Below are positions 34,423 through 44,900 of a DNA stretch of 64,000 nt, piece after piece. The stretch is taken from positions 186,001 through 250,000 of the forward strand of contig PENC01000003.1 in the NCBI GenBank assembly GCA_003674045.1. Direction: 5' to 3'. Below the pieces are notes generated by a model that worked only from the letters and a program-made list of their open reading frames with translations, ran no database searches and was not told the DNA's origin. This DNA is from Streptomyces griseocarneus. GTDB lineage: Bacteria > Actinomycetota > Actinomycetes > Streptomycetales > Streptomycetaceae. Numbering within the stretch: position 1 is the stretch's first letter; each line of letters starts with the position of its first letter. A program made the position numbers and the translations under genes.

Positions 34423-35457
34423 TCAGGGCTGGATGAACACCTTGAGCGCTTCGCGGTCGGCCATCGCGCGGTAGCCGTCGGGGACGCCGTCCAGGCCGAT
34501 GGTGCGGTCGAAGACCCGGCCCGGCTCGACCGTGCCGTCGAGGACGTCGGGCAGCAGTTCCTCGATGTAGGCGCGGGCCGGGGCGACGCCGCCGGTGAGC
34601 GTGATGTTGCGGCTGAACACCTGGGGGCCGACCGGCCCCTTCTCGTATTGCGGTACGCCGACCCGGCTCACCGTGCCGCCGTCGCGCACGATGCCGAACG
34701 CCGTCTCCAGGGCCGGTTCGGTCCCGACGCACTCCAGCACCGTGTGGGTGCCCTCGCCGCCGGTCAGTTCCCGTGCCCGCTCGATGCCCTCGGCGCCGCG
34801 CTCGGGTACCACGTCGGTGGCCCCGAAGTCGCGGCCGAGATCGGTACGGGCCTTGTGACGGCCCATCAGGATGATGCGCTCGGCGCCGAGCCGTTTGGCC
34901 GCCAGCACCGCCGAGAGGCCGACGGCGCCGTCGCCGACGACCGCCACTGTCGTACGGGGGCCGACGCCGGCCGTCACCGCGCAGTGATGGCCGGTGCAGA
35001 ACACGTCGGACAGGGTGAGCAGTGAGGGGAGCAGCGGGGTGTCCTCGTCCACGGGAAGCTTCACCAGCGTGCCCTGGGCCCACGGGACCCGTACGGCCTC
35101 GCCCTGGCCGCCGTCGACGCCGTTCGTGGCCCAGTAGCCGCCCTTCGGGCAGGAGGTCTGCAGGCCCTCGGCACAGAACTGGCAGGTGTTGTCCGCGTAG
35201 GCGAACGGCGCGACGGTGATGTCACCGGCCTTCAGGCCCGTCACGTCCGTGCCGAGGTCCTCCACCACGCCGAGGAATTCATGGCCGATGCGATCGCCTT
35301 CCTCCGTGGCGGGTCTCGACCCGTAGGGCCAGAGATCGCTGCCACAGATGCAGGTGCGCAGCACGCGCACCACGGCGTCCGTGGGCTCCTGGACCTGTGG
35401 GTCGGGCACGTCTTCCACCCGGATGTCACCGGCACCGTAGATCAAAGTTGCTCGCAT
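34423..35457 (-). CDS. Zinc-dependent alcohol dehydrogenase (MDR family)
   Basis: 344 residues from ATG 35457 (GGGAAAG upstream). Catalytic zinc site: C and H in CICGSDLW and GHEFLGVVEDLG. The structural zinc lobe TCQFCAEGLQTSC appears to have three cysteines rather than four. NAD(P) binding: VAVVGDGAVGLSAVLAAKRLGAERI. It oxidises an alcohol or reduces an aldehyde. It is a common type, often described as zinc-dependent alcohol dehydrogenase family. No operon partner is evident. Confidence 0.9.
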   Translation of the reverse strand: MRATLIYGAGDIRVEDVPDPQVQEPTDAVVRVLRTCICGSDLWPYGSRPATEEGDRIGHEFLGVVEDLGTDVTGLKAGDITVAPFAYADNTCQFCAEGLQTSCPKGGYWATNGVDGGQGEAVRVPWAQGTLVKLPVDEDTPLLPSLLTLSDVFCTGHHCAVTAGVGPRTTVAVVGDGAVGLSAVLAAKRLGAERIILMGRHKARTDLGRDFGATDVVPERGAEGIERARELTGGEGTHTVLECVGTEPALETAFGIVRDGGTVSRVGVPQYEKGPVGPQVFSRNITLTGGVAPARAYIEELLPDVLDGTVEPGRVFDRTIGLDGVPDGYRAMADREALKVFIQP

Positions 35458-35789
35458 GGGACTTTCCCGATCGTGTTGTCGTTCGGTGCTTCACCGATGC
35501 TGCGCGCTGCCGTATCCGGCGCCCATGGCGCGGTCACCCCACTCGGTCTCGGGGGCGTTCCCGTCGCCGGGGCGATTCCGCGAAGCGGGATGGGCGCCCG
35601 GCCGCGTGCGCGCAGCAGCCGCCACCTTTCACCCTCGCACCCTCGCGCGAAGCCGCAAATCGGGGGCACCGGGGCTGTCCTCTTTCGGCTATTGCGCTTC
35701 CTCGGCAGGTGAGCTCATTGTGCGCAGTGATACACCCAGGGTGACGGCTGTGTCGCCAGGCCGGGTTCCCTGAGCCGGTGAATTCGGGT
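35458..35789. other. Intergenic region upstream of alcohol dehydrogenase
   Basis: 332 bp. No gene with a ribosome site is seen; the open frames are short and inconsistent. It includes the alcohol dehydrogenase promoter. Confidence 0.35.
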
Positions 35790-36323
35790 TCATGAGCCGA
35801 GCGGAGCGGCTTGGCCCTGCTGGAGAAATCCCTGCATTTCGTCGGCGAGCCACGACAGTTGTTCGCCCGCTTCGACGGTTGTGGTCACCGAGCATTCCCA
35901 CGAGTCGTCCACGGAGAAATCGGGGCGGAGAGTCCAGCACAGACGGACATGGCCGCCCGAACGGAAGGTCGCGGTCACGACGAGCTGATTCGTGACCCAG
36001 GTCCTTTCCCCTTCCCAACCGCGGAAATCGCGGGCCAGGGTGGCCAGGAAGGCATCAAGGGGCCCCGCGCCGTCCCAGTACGAGATCCGCACGGAATCGA
36101 GGCGCGCTCGCATGCCGGCCGCCACACCTTCCACCGTGAACGCGACCACGTATTCGTCCAGTCGGGACCAGTCGCAGAACCGGACGTACGTCGACGGCGT
36201 TTGCGGGCAACGGATGACGAACTCGGATGGCTCGGGGGATTCCTCGGAGAATGCGCTCACGTGCTGAGACGGTACAAGGTGCGTTGGTGCGGTGGCGCTG
36301 TCGCCCAGCAGCCGGATCAGCAT
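35790..36323 (-). CDS. DUF6228-like protein
   Basis: 177 residues from ATG 36323. Pattern: CPQTPSTYVRFCDWSR, FAEWEG-like FRGWEGERTWVTNQLVVTATFRSGGHVRLCWTLRPD and a closing TTVEAGEQLSWLADEMQGFLQ. This fits a small family of unknown function seen in actinobacteria (I believe DUF6228). No signal peptide. Start choice is uncertain; GTG within residues 20-25 is possible. Confidence 0.6.
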   Translation of the reverse strand: MLIRLLGDSATAPTHLVPSQHVSAFSEESPEPSEFVIRCPQTPSTYVRFCDWSRLDEYVVAFTVEGVAAGMRARLDSVRISYWDGAGPLDAFLATLARDFRGWEGERTWVTNQLVVTATFRSGGHVRLCWTLRPDFSVDDSWECSVTTTVEAGEQLSWLADEMQGFLQQGQAAPLGS

Positions 36324-36450
36324 CCGGGCGGGCAGGTGTGGGTGCAGTACGGCCGCGCAGCCTCTCGGAGGGGTGTGGCCGACGGAGGAAGGAGGCCCAG
36401 GCGGCCTCCCGGTCTTCCGGGAGCTCCCGGGCCGCGGCGCGGTCGGCCGC

Positions 36451-36918
36451 CTACCGGCGTTCGCCCAGCCGGTCCACGGCGACGATCCAGACGTCGTACT
36501 CCTCGGTCGTCACGCCCAGCAGGGCCTCCCCGTCCGGTGAGAGCGTGAGGAACTCCGGCTGTCCGGGGCGCTCCGCGAGTACTCCGGCGAGATCCCAGTC
36601 CGCGGTCAGCCGTACCTGGGTCCAATGCCCTTTGCCTGCCCCCTTGAGGGGAGCGTGGAGGAGGAAGACGCCGTCCTCGCCGACGACCCCGTACTCGACC
36701 GCGAGCCGGTGCCATTGCGCGTTGAGCTCGGCGACCGGGTCGGGGCGGTCGTGCCGTACGGTCACGGCCGGCTCGGCCTCGAACGCGACGACAGGGTGCC
36801 ACGCGGCCTGTGGTGGCAGGACGCCCTCGACGCGCGGGTCCGCCACGACCTCCAGCCCGGCACGTCTCAGTACTTCCGGGAACTCTTCCGACTCGTCTGT
36901 CACACGATCATCCTGCAT
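36451..36918 (-). CDS. Hypothetical protein
   Basis: 155 residues from ATG 36918. Acidic, no membrane span or signal peptide, with WHRLAVEYGVVGEDGVFLLHAPLKG and a C-terminal TTEEYDVWIVAVDRLGERR. No family recognised. It lies upstream of the DUF6228-like gene in the same direction with about 130 bp between. Codon bias supports a real gene. Confidence 0.55.
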   Translation of the reverse strand: MQDDRVTDESEEFPEVLRRAGLEVVADPRVEGVLPPQAAWHPVVAFEAEPAVTVRHDRPDPVAELNAQWHRLAVEYGVVGEDGVFLLHAPLKGAGKGHWTQVRLTADWDLAGVLAERPGQPEFLTLSPDGEALLGVTTEEYDVWIVAVDRLGERR

Positions 36919-37148
36919 GAGACTCCGCGTGGGGCGGTACCTCCGGGACCGGAGGGAAGGAGGGGGAAGCCAAGTGCGCCCGCTCCGGGTGCGCCGCGGC
37001 TGGTCGGTCAGGGGAGGGAAGTGGGGAGGAGCGGGACGCTTCCGTCGATTTCCGTCGTCCGGCCCATGGGAACCTGCCGCGATGCACCGGATTTCAAGGG
37101 GTGGACCCGGTAGTGTGACAGCACTTCCAGGCCAGGAGGAGGGGCCCG

Positions 37149-37442
37149 ATGAGCGCCCAGCCCGCGGAGGGAGCGTACGGTGAGCCGGACAGTCCGCCGG
37201 AGCGGATGCGCAGCAGCGCGGAGATCCGCCGCGCCCTCCCGTCCCAGATGCGTGACGAGTTCGACCGGGCCATCGGTGATGCGACGCTGACCCAGCGCGC
37301 GCACGTGCTCGCCCTGTGGTCGGGGATCGCGATCGAGGCGGCCGACCCCTCGGGCGACGAGCAGGTCCGCCGTTTCCTGAACGGCACGCTCAACGCCCAC
37401 CCGCTGGAGTACTACCAGGAGCGCGAAGGCCTCACCTGGTGA
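37149..37442 (+). CDS. Antitoxin of a RelE-type toxin-antitoxin pair
   Basis: 97 residues from ATG 37149, strong ribosome site AGGAGGAG. It is small and charged, with a central helical block SSAEIRRALPSQMRDEFDRAIGDATLTQRAHVLALWSG and a tail HPLEYYQEREGLTW. It overlaps the next gene by 4 bp (GTGA). In such modules the first gene neutralises the second product and represses the operon. Assigned as an antitoxin mainly from size, order and the toxin. Confidence 0.7.
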   Translation: MSAQPAEGAYGEPDSPPERMRSSAEIRRALPSQMRDEFDRAIGDATLTQRAHVLALWSGIAIEAADPSGDEQVRRFLNGTLNAHPLEYYQEREGLTW

Positions 37443-37720
37443 CCGGCCGCTCCTACCGCCTCACCTACACCCCCGAAGCCCGAGCCGACCTCGTGAAACT
37501 CGGGGAGCCCCTCACCAGGACCATCACCAGTGCCGTCCTGACCGAGATCGCCCCCGAGCCCTACGGCGGGCTGTCGATAGAACGCCCCCTGGGCGGCGGC
37601 TCCTGGGACCGCGTGGCCCTCGTGGCGATGGCCGCCGTCCGCTACGTCGTCTCCGACGACGACGGCATCGAACCTCCGATGATCACCGTTCTGCGCGTCA
37701 TCAACAGGGGAGCGGTCTGA
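37439..37720 (+). CDS. RelE/ParE-like toxin
   Basis: 93 residues from GTG 37439, overlapping the antitoxin stop (GTGA). YRLTYTPEARADLVKL is the typical RelE/ParE first strand and helix, and VRYVVSDDDG ... ITVLRVINRG is the closing beta-sheet. RelE-type toxins cut mRNA on the ribosome, ParE types poison gyrase; the active residues do not let me choose. Confidence 0.78.
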   Translation: MTGRSYRLTYTPEARADLVKLGEPLTRTITSAVLTEIAPEPYGGLSIERPLGGGSWDRVALVAMAAVRYVVSDDDGIEPPMITVLRVINRGAV

Positions 37721-37775
37721 CCGTGTGAGGCCGGGCCCCGAAGTGCCCCAGGCCTTCGCCCGGCCCGCGTCCGTC

Positions 37776-38798
37776 TCACCACCGCAGCAGCACCAGCCCC
37801 GCGCTCGTCCCGCTCGCCAGCCCGATCATCCCCACCAGGTCGCCCGGCTCCATCCGTTCCGCCTCCTGCGCCTTGGCCAGTTGGAGCGGCAGCGACGCCG
37901 CGCCGCAGTTGCCGTGGTCGGCGACGGTGGCCATGCACCGGGCGAGGGGCAGCCGCAGCTTCCGGGCCGTGTCGTGGAACTGCGGCAGGGAGATCTGGTG
38001 GAGGGCGACGAACGCGCTCGCGCGGATCGGTTCGAGGTCCGGATGGGGCGCCAGGGTGAGGGGCAGCAGGTCGAGCGCGTCGCTCAGCAGGCTCCCGTTG
38101 AGCCGGAGCGTCGTGTGCTCGTCGTCGAGCGACCGCCCGTGCATCGACCCGCCTCCCGACACGGTGCACGCGTTCCACGCGGTGGGATCACCGCCGAAGG
38201 ACATCGAGAGCACACCGGGATCGCCCTCCCCGGACGGGCCCGCCGTCAGCAGGAGCGCGGCCCCGGCGTCCGAGACGGTGTACCCGGGCATGGCCCGGAG
38301 CAGGGCCTCGTGGTCGGGGAGGCGCCAGCGCGTCGTCTCGGTGAGGGTCTCCCCGCAGGCGATGAGCACGGTGCGGTAGCGGCGTACGGCGATGAAGGCG
38401 CAGGCCGTCTCCATCGCGTTGAGCATGCTGTTGCAGGCGTTCTTGACATCGAAGACGGGACACCGGACACCCAGCTTCGCGGCCACGATGTGGGCCGTGG
38501 CCGGTTCCAGCAGGTCGTGGGAGGTCGCGGCGAACAACAGCAGATCCACGTCGCCGATGCCTGTCCCGGCCGCCTTCAACGCCTTTCTCGCCGCTGCCGC
38601 CGCCAGGTCGGACGCCTGCACCCCGTCGTCGCGCAGATGGACCCCGCGTACCCCGGTGAGATCCTCCAGCAGGCCGGGCGGCGGGACGTACGCCCCGCCC
38701 GACGCCGCGATCCGCGCCCGGGTCTCCGTCATCGTGCGGTAGCGCGAGGGCAGTTGGACCGCCACCGCTGCCAGACGGGCGCGCGGAGCCTGGTTCAT
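37776..38798 (-). CDS. 3-oxoacyl-ACP synthase III (KAS III)-like enzyme
   Basis: 340 residues from ATG 38798. Thiolase-fold triad: C122 (VKNACNSMLNAM), H267 (FVALHQIS) and N297 (DHGNCGAASLPLQL). Length and order match FabH-like enzymes, but the surrounding residues differ from housekeeping FabH, as in the KAS III-like starter or acyltransferases of secondary metabolism. It starts 144 bp from and opposite to the large PKS gene, so it probably primes the PKS, or forms an ester or C-C bond on its product. No clear ribosome site. Confidence 0.85.
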   Translation of the reverse strand: MNQAPRARLAAVAVQLPSRYRTMTETRARIAASGGAYVPPPGLLEDLTGVRGVHLRDDGVQASDLAAAAARKALKAAGTGIGDVDLLLFAATSHDLLEPATAHIVAAKLGVRCPVFDVKNACNSMLNAMETACAFIAVRRYRTVLIACGETLTETTRWRLPDHEALLRAMPGYTVSDAGAALLLTAGPSGEGDPGVLSMSFGGDPTAWNACTVSGGGSMHGRSLDDEHTTLRLNGSLLSDALDLLPLTLAPHPDLEPIRASAFVALHQISLPQFHDTARKLRLPLARCMATVADHGNCGAASLPLQLAKAQEAERMEPGDLVGMIGLASGTSAGLVLLRW

Positions 38799-38942
38799 CG
38801 CACCATCGTGGCGCCGGGGAGCGGCAACTTCCCCTGATACGCGGATACTTCACAGGAAAAGGTGGAGTTCCTCATCTTCGCCCCCGCCTCCGGGTAGAGA
38901 ACCAAGTCCTGCCGGGAGGGCGCGGGAGACGGAGGCGGGGTC

Positions 38943-41900
38943 ATGGGATGCGACGACCGGGCCGTGGCGATCGTGGGCGTCGGCCTCCGGCTGCCCGGCG
39001 GGATCACCGACCTGGACGGACTCTGGACGGCCTTGCGGGAAGGCCGGGACGCGATCGGCGAGATGCCGCGGGAGCGGTGGGACAAGGCCCGGTTCGTGGA
39101 CCCGGGAGCCGACCGGCCCGGCCGCAGCCGCACCGCCGCCGGAGGGTTCCTCGACGATGTCGCCGGCTTCGACGCCGCGTACTTCGGCATCTCGCCCAAG
39201 GAGGCCCCGCACATCGACCCCCAGCAACGGCTGCTGCTGGAGACGGCCGCCGAGGCGCTCGACGACGCGGGTATCCCGGCCGCGTCCCTGGCCGGGTCCG
39301 ACACCTGTGTCTTCGTCGGTATCTCCGACCCGGCGTACGGACAGCTCCAGCTGACCATGGAGGACCACACCAGCCCGTACGCCATGAGCGGCAGCACCCT
39401 GTCGATCGCCGCGAACCGCCTGTCGTACACCTTCGACCTGCGGGGGCCGAGCATGGCGGTCGACACCGCCTGCTCCTCCGCGCTGGTGGCCCTCGACCGT
39501 GCCTGCCGCACCCTGCTGGACGGCACCAGCCGCACGGCGCTGGTCGGCGGTGTCAACATCCTCGTCAGCCCCTTCGGCTTCGCGGGCTTCTCCCACGCGG
39601 GCATGCTGTCGCGACGCGGCCGGTGCGCGGCGTTCTCCGCCGACGCCGACGGCTTCGTCCGCTCCGAGGGCGGGGGAGTGCTCGTCCTGAAGAAACTGCC
39701 GGACGCCCTGGCGGACGGCGACCGTGTCCACGCGGTCGTCGCCGGGACGGGGACCAACTGCGACGGCCGCACCCGCGGCATGGCACTGCCCAGTTCGCAG
39801 GCACAGGAAGAACTGCTGCGCACGGTCTACGAACGGACGGGGGTGGGCCCCGACGACCTGGTGTACTTCGAGGCCCACGGCACCGGCACCCCCGCCGGGG
39901 ACCCGGCCGAGGCACGCGCCATCGGTCGGGCACTGGGGCAGCGGCGCACGAGCGGCCCCCTGCCGATCGGCTCGGTCAAGTCCAACCTGGGCCACCTGGA
40001 ACCGGCCGCGGGCATCCCGAGCGTGCTCAAGGCCCTGCTGGTGCTGCGCCACGGCACGGCCCCGGCCACCCTGCACGCCGAGCCGCTCAACCCCGGCATC
40101 GACTTCGCCGCGCTCGGGCTGGCACCCACCGTCGAGCCTGTGACGCTGCCCCGGCCGACCCGGCCCGCGGTGGGCGTGAACGCCTTCGGCTTCGGCGGCG
40201 CCAATGCCCACGCCGTCCTCACCGCTCCGCCCCTCGTACCGGAGGACCGGCCGGAACCCGCCGCGCGGCGACTCCCGGTGACCGTCGCCGCCCGTTCGCC
40301 CAAGGCCCTGCGGGAACTGGCCGCCCGCACCGCGGAACGGCTCCGGCACGCCGCGCCCGAGGAGTTCCACGACCTGGCGTACACCAGCACCCGGCGCCGC
40401 ACCGCCCACCCCCACCGCGCCACCGTCCTGGCCGACGGGCCGCAGGAGGCCGCCGAGCGGCTCGAACAACTCCTCGCGGGCACCCCCACGCACGGAGCCA
40501 CCGCCCGCAGGCCCGACCGGGCCGGGACGGTGTACGTCTACTCCGGCAACGCCTCCCAGTGGCCCGGCATGGCCGCCGACCTCCTGGCCTCCGACGCGAC
40601 GTTCCGTACCGCCGTCGAGGAGGCCGATGCCGCGCTGACTCCCTACCTCGGCTGGTCGGTCGCGCAAGAACTGGCCCACCCGGAGCCCTCCGGATGGCAC
40701 CGCACCGAGACCGCCCAGCCCGCCCTCTTCGCCGTCCAGACGGGCCTCACCGCCCTGCTCGCCGCACACGGGCTGCACCCCGCGGCCGTCGTCGGGCACA
40801 GCGTCGGCGAAGTCGCCGCCGCCCACGCCGCCGGAGCCCTGACCCTGGACCAGGCCGCCCGGGTGATCGCCGAACGCAGTGGGGCCCAGGGCCGTACGGC
40901 GGGCACCGGCCGCATGGCCGCCGTCGGCCTCTCCGCGGCAGCGGCCCAGGAGGAACTGTCCCGCCACGACGCCCTGGAGATCGCCGGAATCAACGGCGAC
41001 CGGGCCGTCACCGTCGCGGGCCCTGCCGACCCCCTCGCCGCCCTCGGTGCCGAACTCCGGGCCCGGGACGTTTTCTTCCGCGACCTCGGCCTCGACTACG
41101 CCTTCCACAGCCGCGCCATGGACCCCCTCGCGGACGTCCTGCGCACCGCACTCGCCGGCCTGGCCCCCGGCCCCGCCCGCGTCCCGTTCCTCTCCACGGT
41201 CACCGGCGGCGCGCTGCCGGGCGAGGAGCTCACGGCGGACTACTGGTGGCGCAACGTCCGCTGCCCCGTCCGCTTCGCCGACGCGATCACCCGCGCCCTC
41301 GACCGGGACACGGGCATCCTCGTCGAGATCGGCCCCCACCCCGTGCTCCGTTCCTACCTGCGCCGTGCCGACGCCGTGTACGTGCCCACCCTGCACCGCG
41401 ACGGGGACGGACTCCGGGAGGCCGCCGCGGCCGTCGCCGCGCTGCTCGCGGCGGGCGCCCCCGTCGACTGGCGGACCCACTTCCCGCACTCCGGCAGGGT
41501 CGTCGACCTGCCCGCCTACCCCTGGCAGCGCGAACGCCAGTGGCACGGCACACCGGACGACATGATCGTGCGCAGCAGCGGCACCGGGCGTCTGGACCAC
41601 CCCATGCTGGGCCAGCGGCTCCCGGCGCCGCACGCCCTGTGGGAAGGCACCGTCGAACCCCAGCTGGTTCCCTGGCTGGGCGACCACCGGATCGGCGGGA
41701 CGGTCCTGATGCCCGCCGCCGCGTACGTGGAGATGGCGCTCTCCGCCGGACAGCGGGCCCTCGGACGGCCCGCGGAGGTACGGCACCTGGAGATAGCCCG
41801 CCCGCTGCCCTTCGGCTGGCCCGACCCCCGGGGCGCCCGGCTCCAGACCGCCGTCACCCCCGACGGCGGCACCCTGGCCATCAGCAGCAGCGAAGGCCGC

Positions 41901-44900
41901 GGCGCACCCTGCGAGCCCGTCGTCCGCGCCCACGTCCGCACGCTGCTGGGCGCGCCCCCGCCCCCGCTCGACGCGGACGCGATCCGGGCCCGCTGCCCCC
42001 GCACGGTCGGCCGTACCGACTACTACCGCACCTGCCACCGCGTCGGCCTCGAAGTCGGCCCGGCGCTCCAGCTCCTGGACGAACTGCGCGTAGGAGAGGG
42101 CGAGCTGCTCGCCACCTACCGGTACGAGGACCCCGGCGATCCCTACACGGTCCACCCCGTGGTCCTGGACGGCCCCCTCCAGGCCACCGTCGCCCTGGTC
42201 GAGGAGTGGATGCGCGACGGCCAGGCCTACCTGCCGACCGTCTTCGCCGCCGTACGCGCCTGGCGCACCCCCGCCCCGGCCGGTCTCGTCCACCTGCGCC
42301 TGCGCGCCCACACCGAGACCGAGTTCTGCTGGGACATCACCTATGCCGACCCCGACGGCACCGTCACCGCCGAGATCGACGGCTGCCGCACCCGGCGCAC
42401 GTACAACACCGAGCGCACCCCGCTGACCGTCCAGCACACCGTCCTGCGCGCCGCACCCCACCCGGACGCACCGGCCGCCCCCTCACCGCTGCCGCCGCCC
42501 ACCACACTCCTCGCGGCCGCCGAGGAACGGATCGGCGAGCTGCGCACCGCCCTGCGTGCCACCGGCCACGACCGCTTCACCGCCGCGGCCGAGGAGACCG
42601 GGGCCCACTGCTGGGCCGCCGCCCTCGCCGGCCTGCTCACCGACCCCACCGCGCCCTTCGGCATGCCCGACCTCCTGGACGGCGGACTCCAGCCCCACCA
42701 CCGGCGCCTGGCCCGCCTCATGCTCCCGCTCCTGGCCCGCCACGGGCTGGCCACCGCCGTGCCCGACAGCCGCTGGCGCCTGACCGGCACGCCGTACCGC
42801 TGCCAGGAACTGCTCCGCGGCCTGATCGAGGACCACCCCGCCTTCGGCAGCGAATCCGCCCTCCTCAACCAGCGGTTGCTGGGCCTGCCCGCCCTGCTGC
42901 GCGACGCCGAGGACGCCCCCGCTCCCCTCGACGACATCGCCCTCGAACAGCTCCAGGACACCGCGCCCGGACACCGCTTCACCCACCGCGTGGCCCGGAC
43001 TCTTCTGGAGCACGTCGTCCGGCAGTGGCCCCAGGACCGGCCGTTGTGCGTACTCGAACTCGGCGCGGGCACCCTTGCCCTCACCGCCGCCCTCCTCCCG
43101 GCGCTCCCGGCCGACCGCACCCGCTACACCTACACGGACGTCACGACGGCCGCGTTCGCCCGCGCCGAACACCGCTTCGCCGACCACGACGTCATCGACC
43201 ACCGCACCCTCGACCCGGACGCCGACCCCCTCTCCCAGGGCTTCACCGAGGGCGGCTACGACCTCGTCGTCGCCGGGGACGCCCTCCACCGCGCCGACGA
43301 CCTGGCCGACACGCTCCGGCGCCTCCACACCCTCCTCGCCCCCGGCGGCCTCCTCCTCGCCACCGAACCCCACCACTCCCGCAGGCACGCCCTCCTCCAC
43401 GGCACCACCGGCACCTTCTGGCAGCGCCGGGACCGCACGCTGCGCCCCGAGACGCGCCTCCTGCCCGACGACCGGTGGCGGCCGCTGCTGACGGAGTGCG
43501 GCTTCACCGGCACCGTCCAACTCGGCACCGACGACCGGACGGTCCTGCTGGCCACCGCCCAGCGGCCCGCTCCGGTACCCCTTCCCCGCGCCGCCGGGTC
43601 CACCTGGCTCGTGGCGGCGGAGAGCCCGGCCGAGGACGTCGTGCGGCAAGCGCTGGCCGACGCGCTCGGCACGGCCCGCGCCGTTGCGGCGGCCACCGAC
43701 CCCGCCGTCTGGACGGCCGAGCTGACGGCCGAGCCGGCCGACGTCGTCCTTCTGCTCGCCGACCAGCCCGACCCGCGGCACACCGTCGCCCGTACGTGCC
43801 ACGTCGCCGCCGTCCTGCGCGCCCTCGCGCACGCCCATGACGCCCTGCCCGAGAGCGCGCGTCCGCGCGTATGGCTGGTCACCCGCCCCACCGGGCTGTT
43901 CCCCGCGCCGGAACGTCCCGCGCACCCCGCCGACGCGGCCGTCTGGGCCCTCGCCCGCACCCTGGCCAACGAACGCCCCGGCCTGCGCCTGCACCGCATC
44001 AGCCTGGACCGCGCCGACGACCCCGCCGCCGACGCCCGCCGCCTGGCGTACGAACTGCTCACCCCGACCGACGAGGACGAGGTCGTCCTCACCCGGCACG
44101 GCCGCTTCGTCCCCCGGGAGACCCAGCGCCCCGCCGACCGGCCCGCGGCGATCCGCCGCGACGTACCGTTCGTCCTGGGCGTACACGACCCCGGCCTCTC
44201 CCGACGGCTCGTCTGGCGCGAGACCGGGCCCCTGCGCCCCGGTCCCGGCGAGGTCGTGGTGGACGTACGGGTGGTCGCCCTCAACTACCGCGACCCGATG
44301 CGTGCCAACGGGCTCCTGCCGCCCGAGGCCGTCGAAGGCAGCCCGATGAGCCGGGGGCTGGGCACCGACGGCGCGGGCGTCGTGGCCGCGGTCGGGCCCG
44401 GCGCCACCGGTTTCGCGGTCGGTGACCGGGTCTGTGGGCTGATGCCCGCGGCACTGGCCTCGCAGACCGTCACCCCATGCTTCAGTCTGCTCCACGTCCC
44501 CGACACGATGAGCCTGGCCGGGGCCGCCACCCTGCCGGTCGCCTTCCTGACCGTCCATCACACCCTCGCCGAGCAGGCCCGCCCGCTGCCCGGCGAGACC
44601 GTCCTGGTGCACGGCGCGGCCGGGGCCGTCGGACACGCCGTCGTCCAGTGCGCCCGCGCCCTCGGGCTCCACGTGATCGCCACCGCGGGCTCCGCGGTCA
44701 AACGGGATCTCCTGCGCACCCTCGGCGCCGACCACGTCCTGGACTCGCGCACCCTCGACTTCGCCCCGCGCGTCCGCGAGGTGACCGACGGCCGGGGCGT
44801 CGACATCGTCGTCAACTCCCTCAGCGGCGAGGCCATCGCCCACAGCCTCGACCTGCTCCGCCCCAACGGACGCTTCATCGAACTCGGCAAACGCGACATC

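Noticed and set aside
38850..42461. 1203-codon minus-strand frame within the PKS
   Set aside because: Antisense shadow of the PKS; low-complexity Gly/Arg/Val-rich translation without motifs. The same holds for the 1259-codon frame at 42483-46262.
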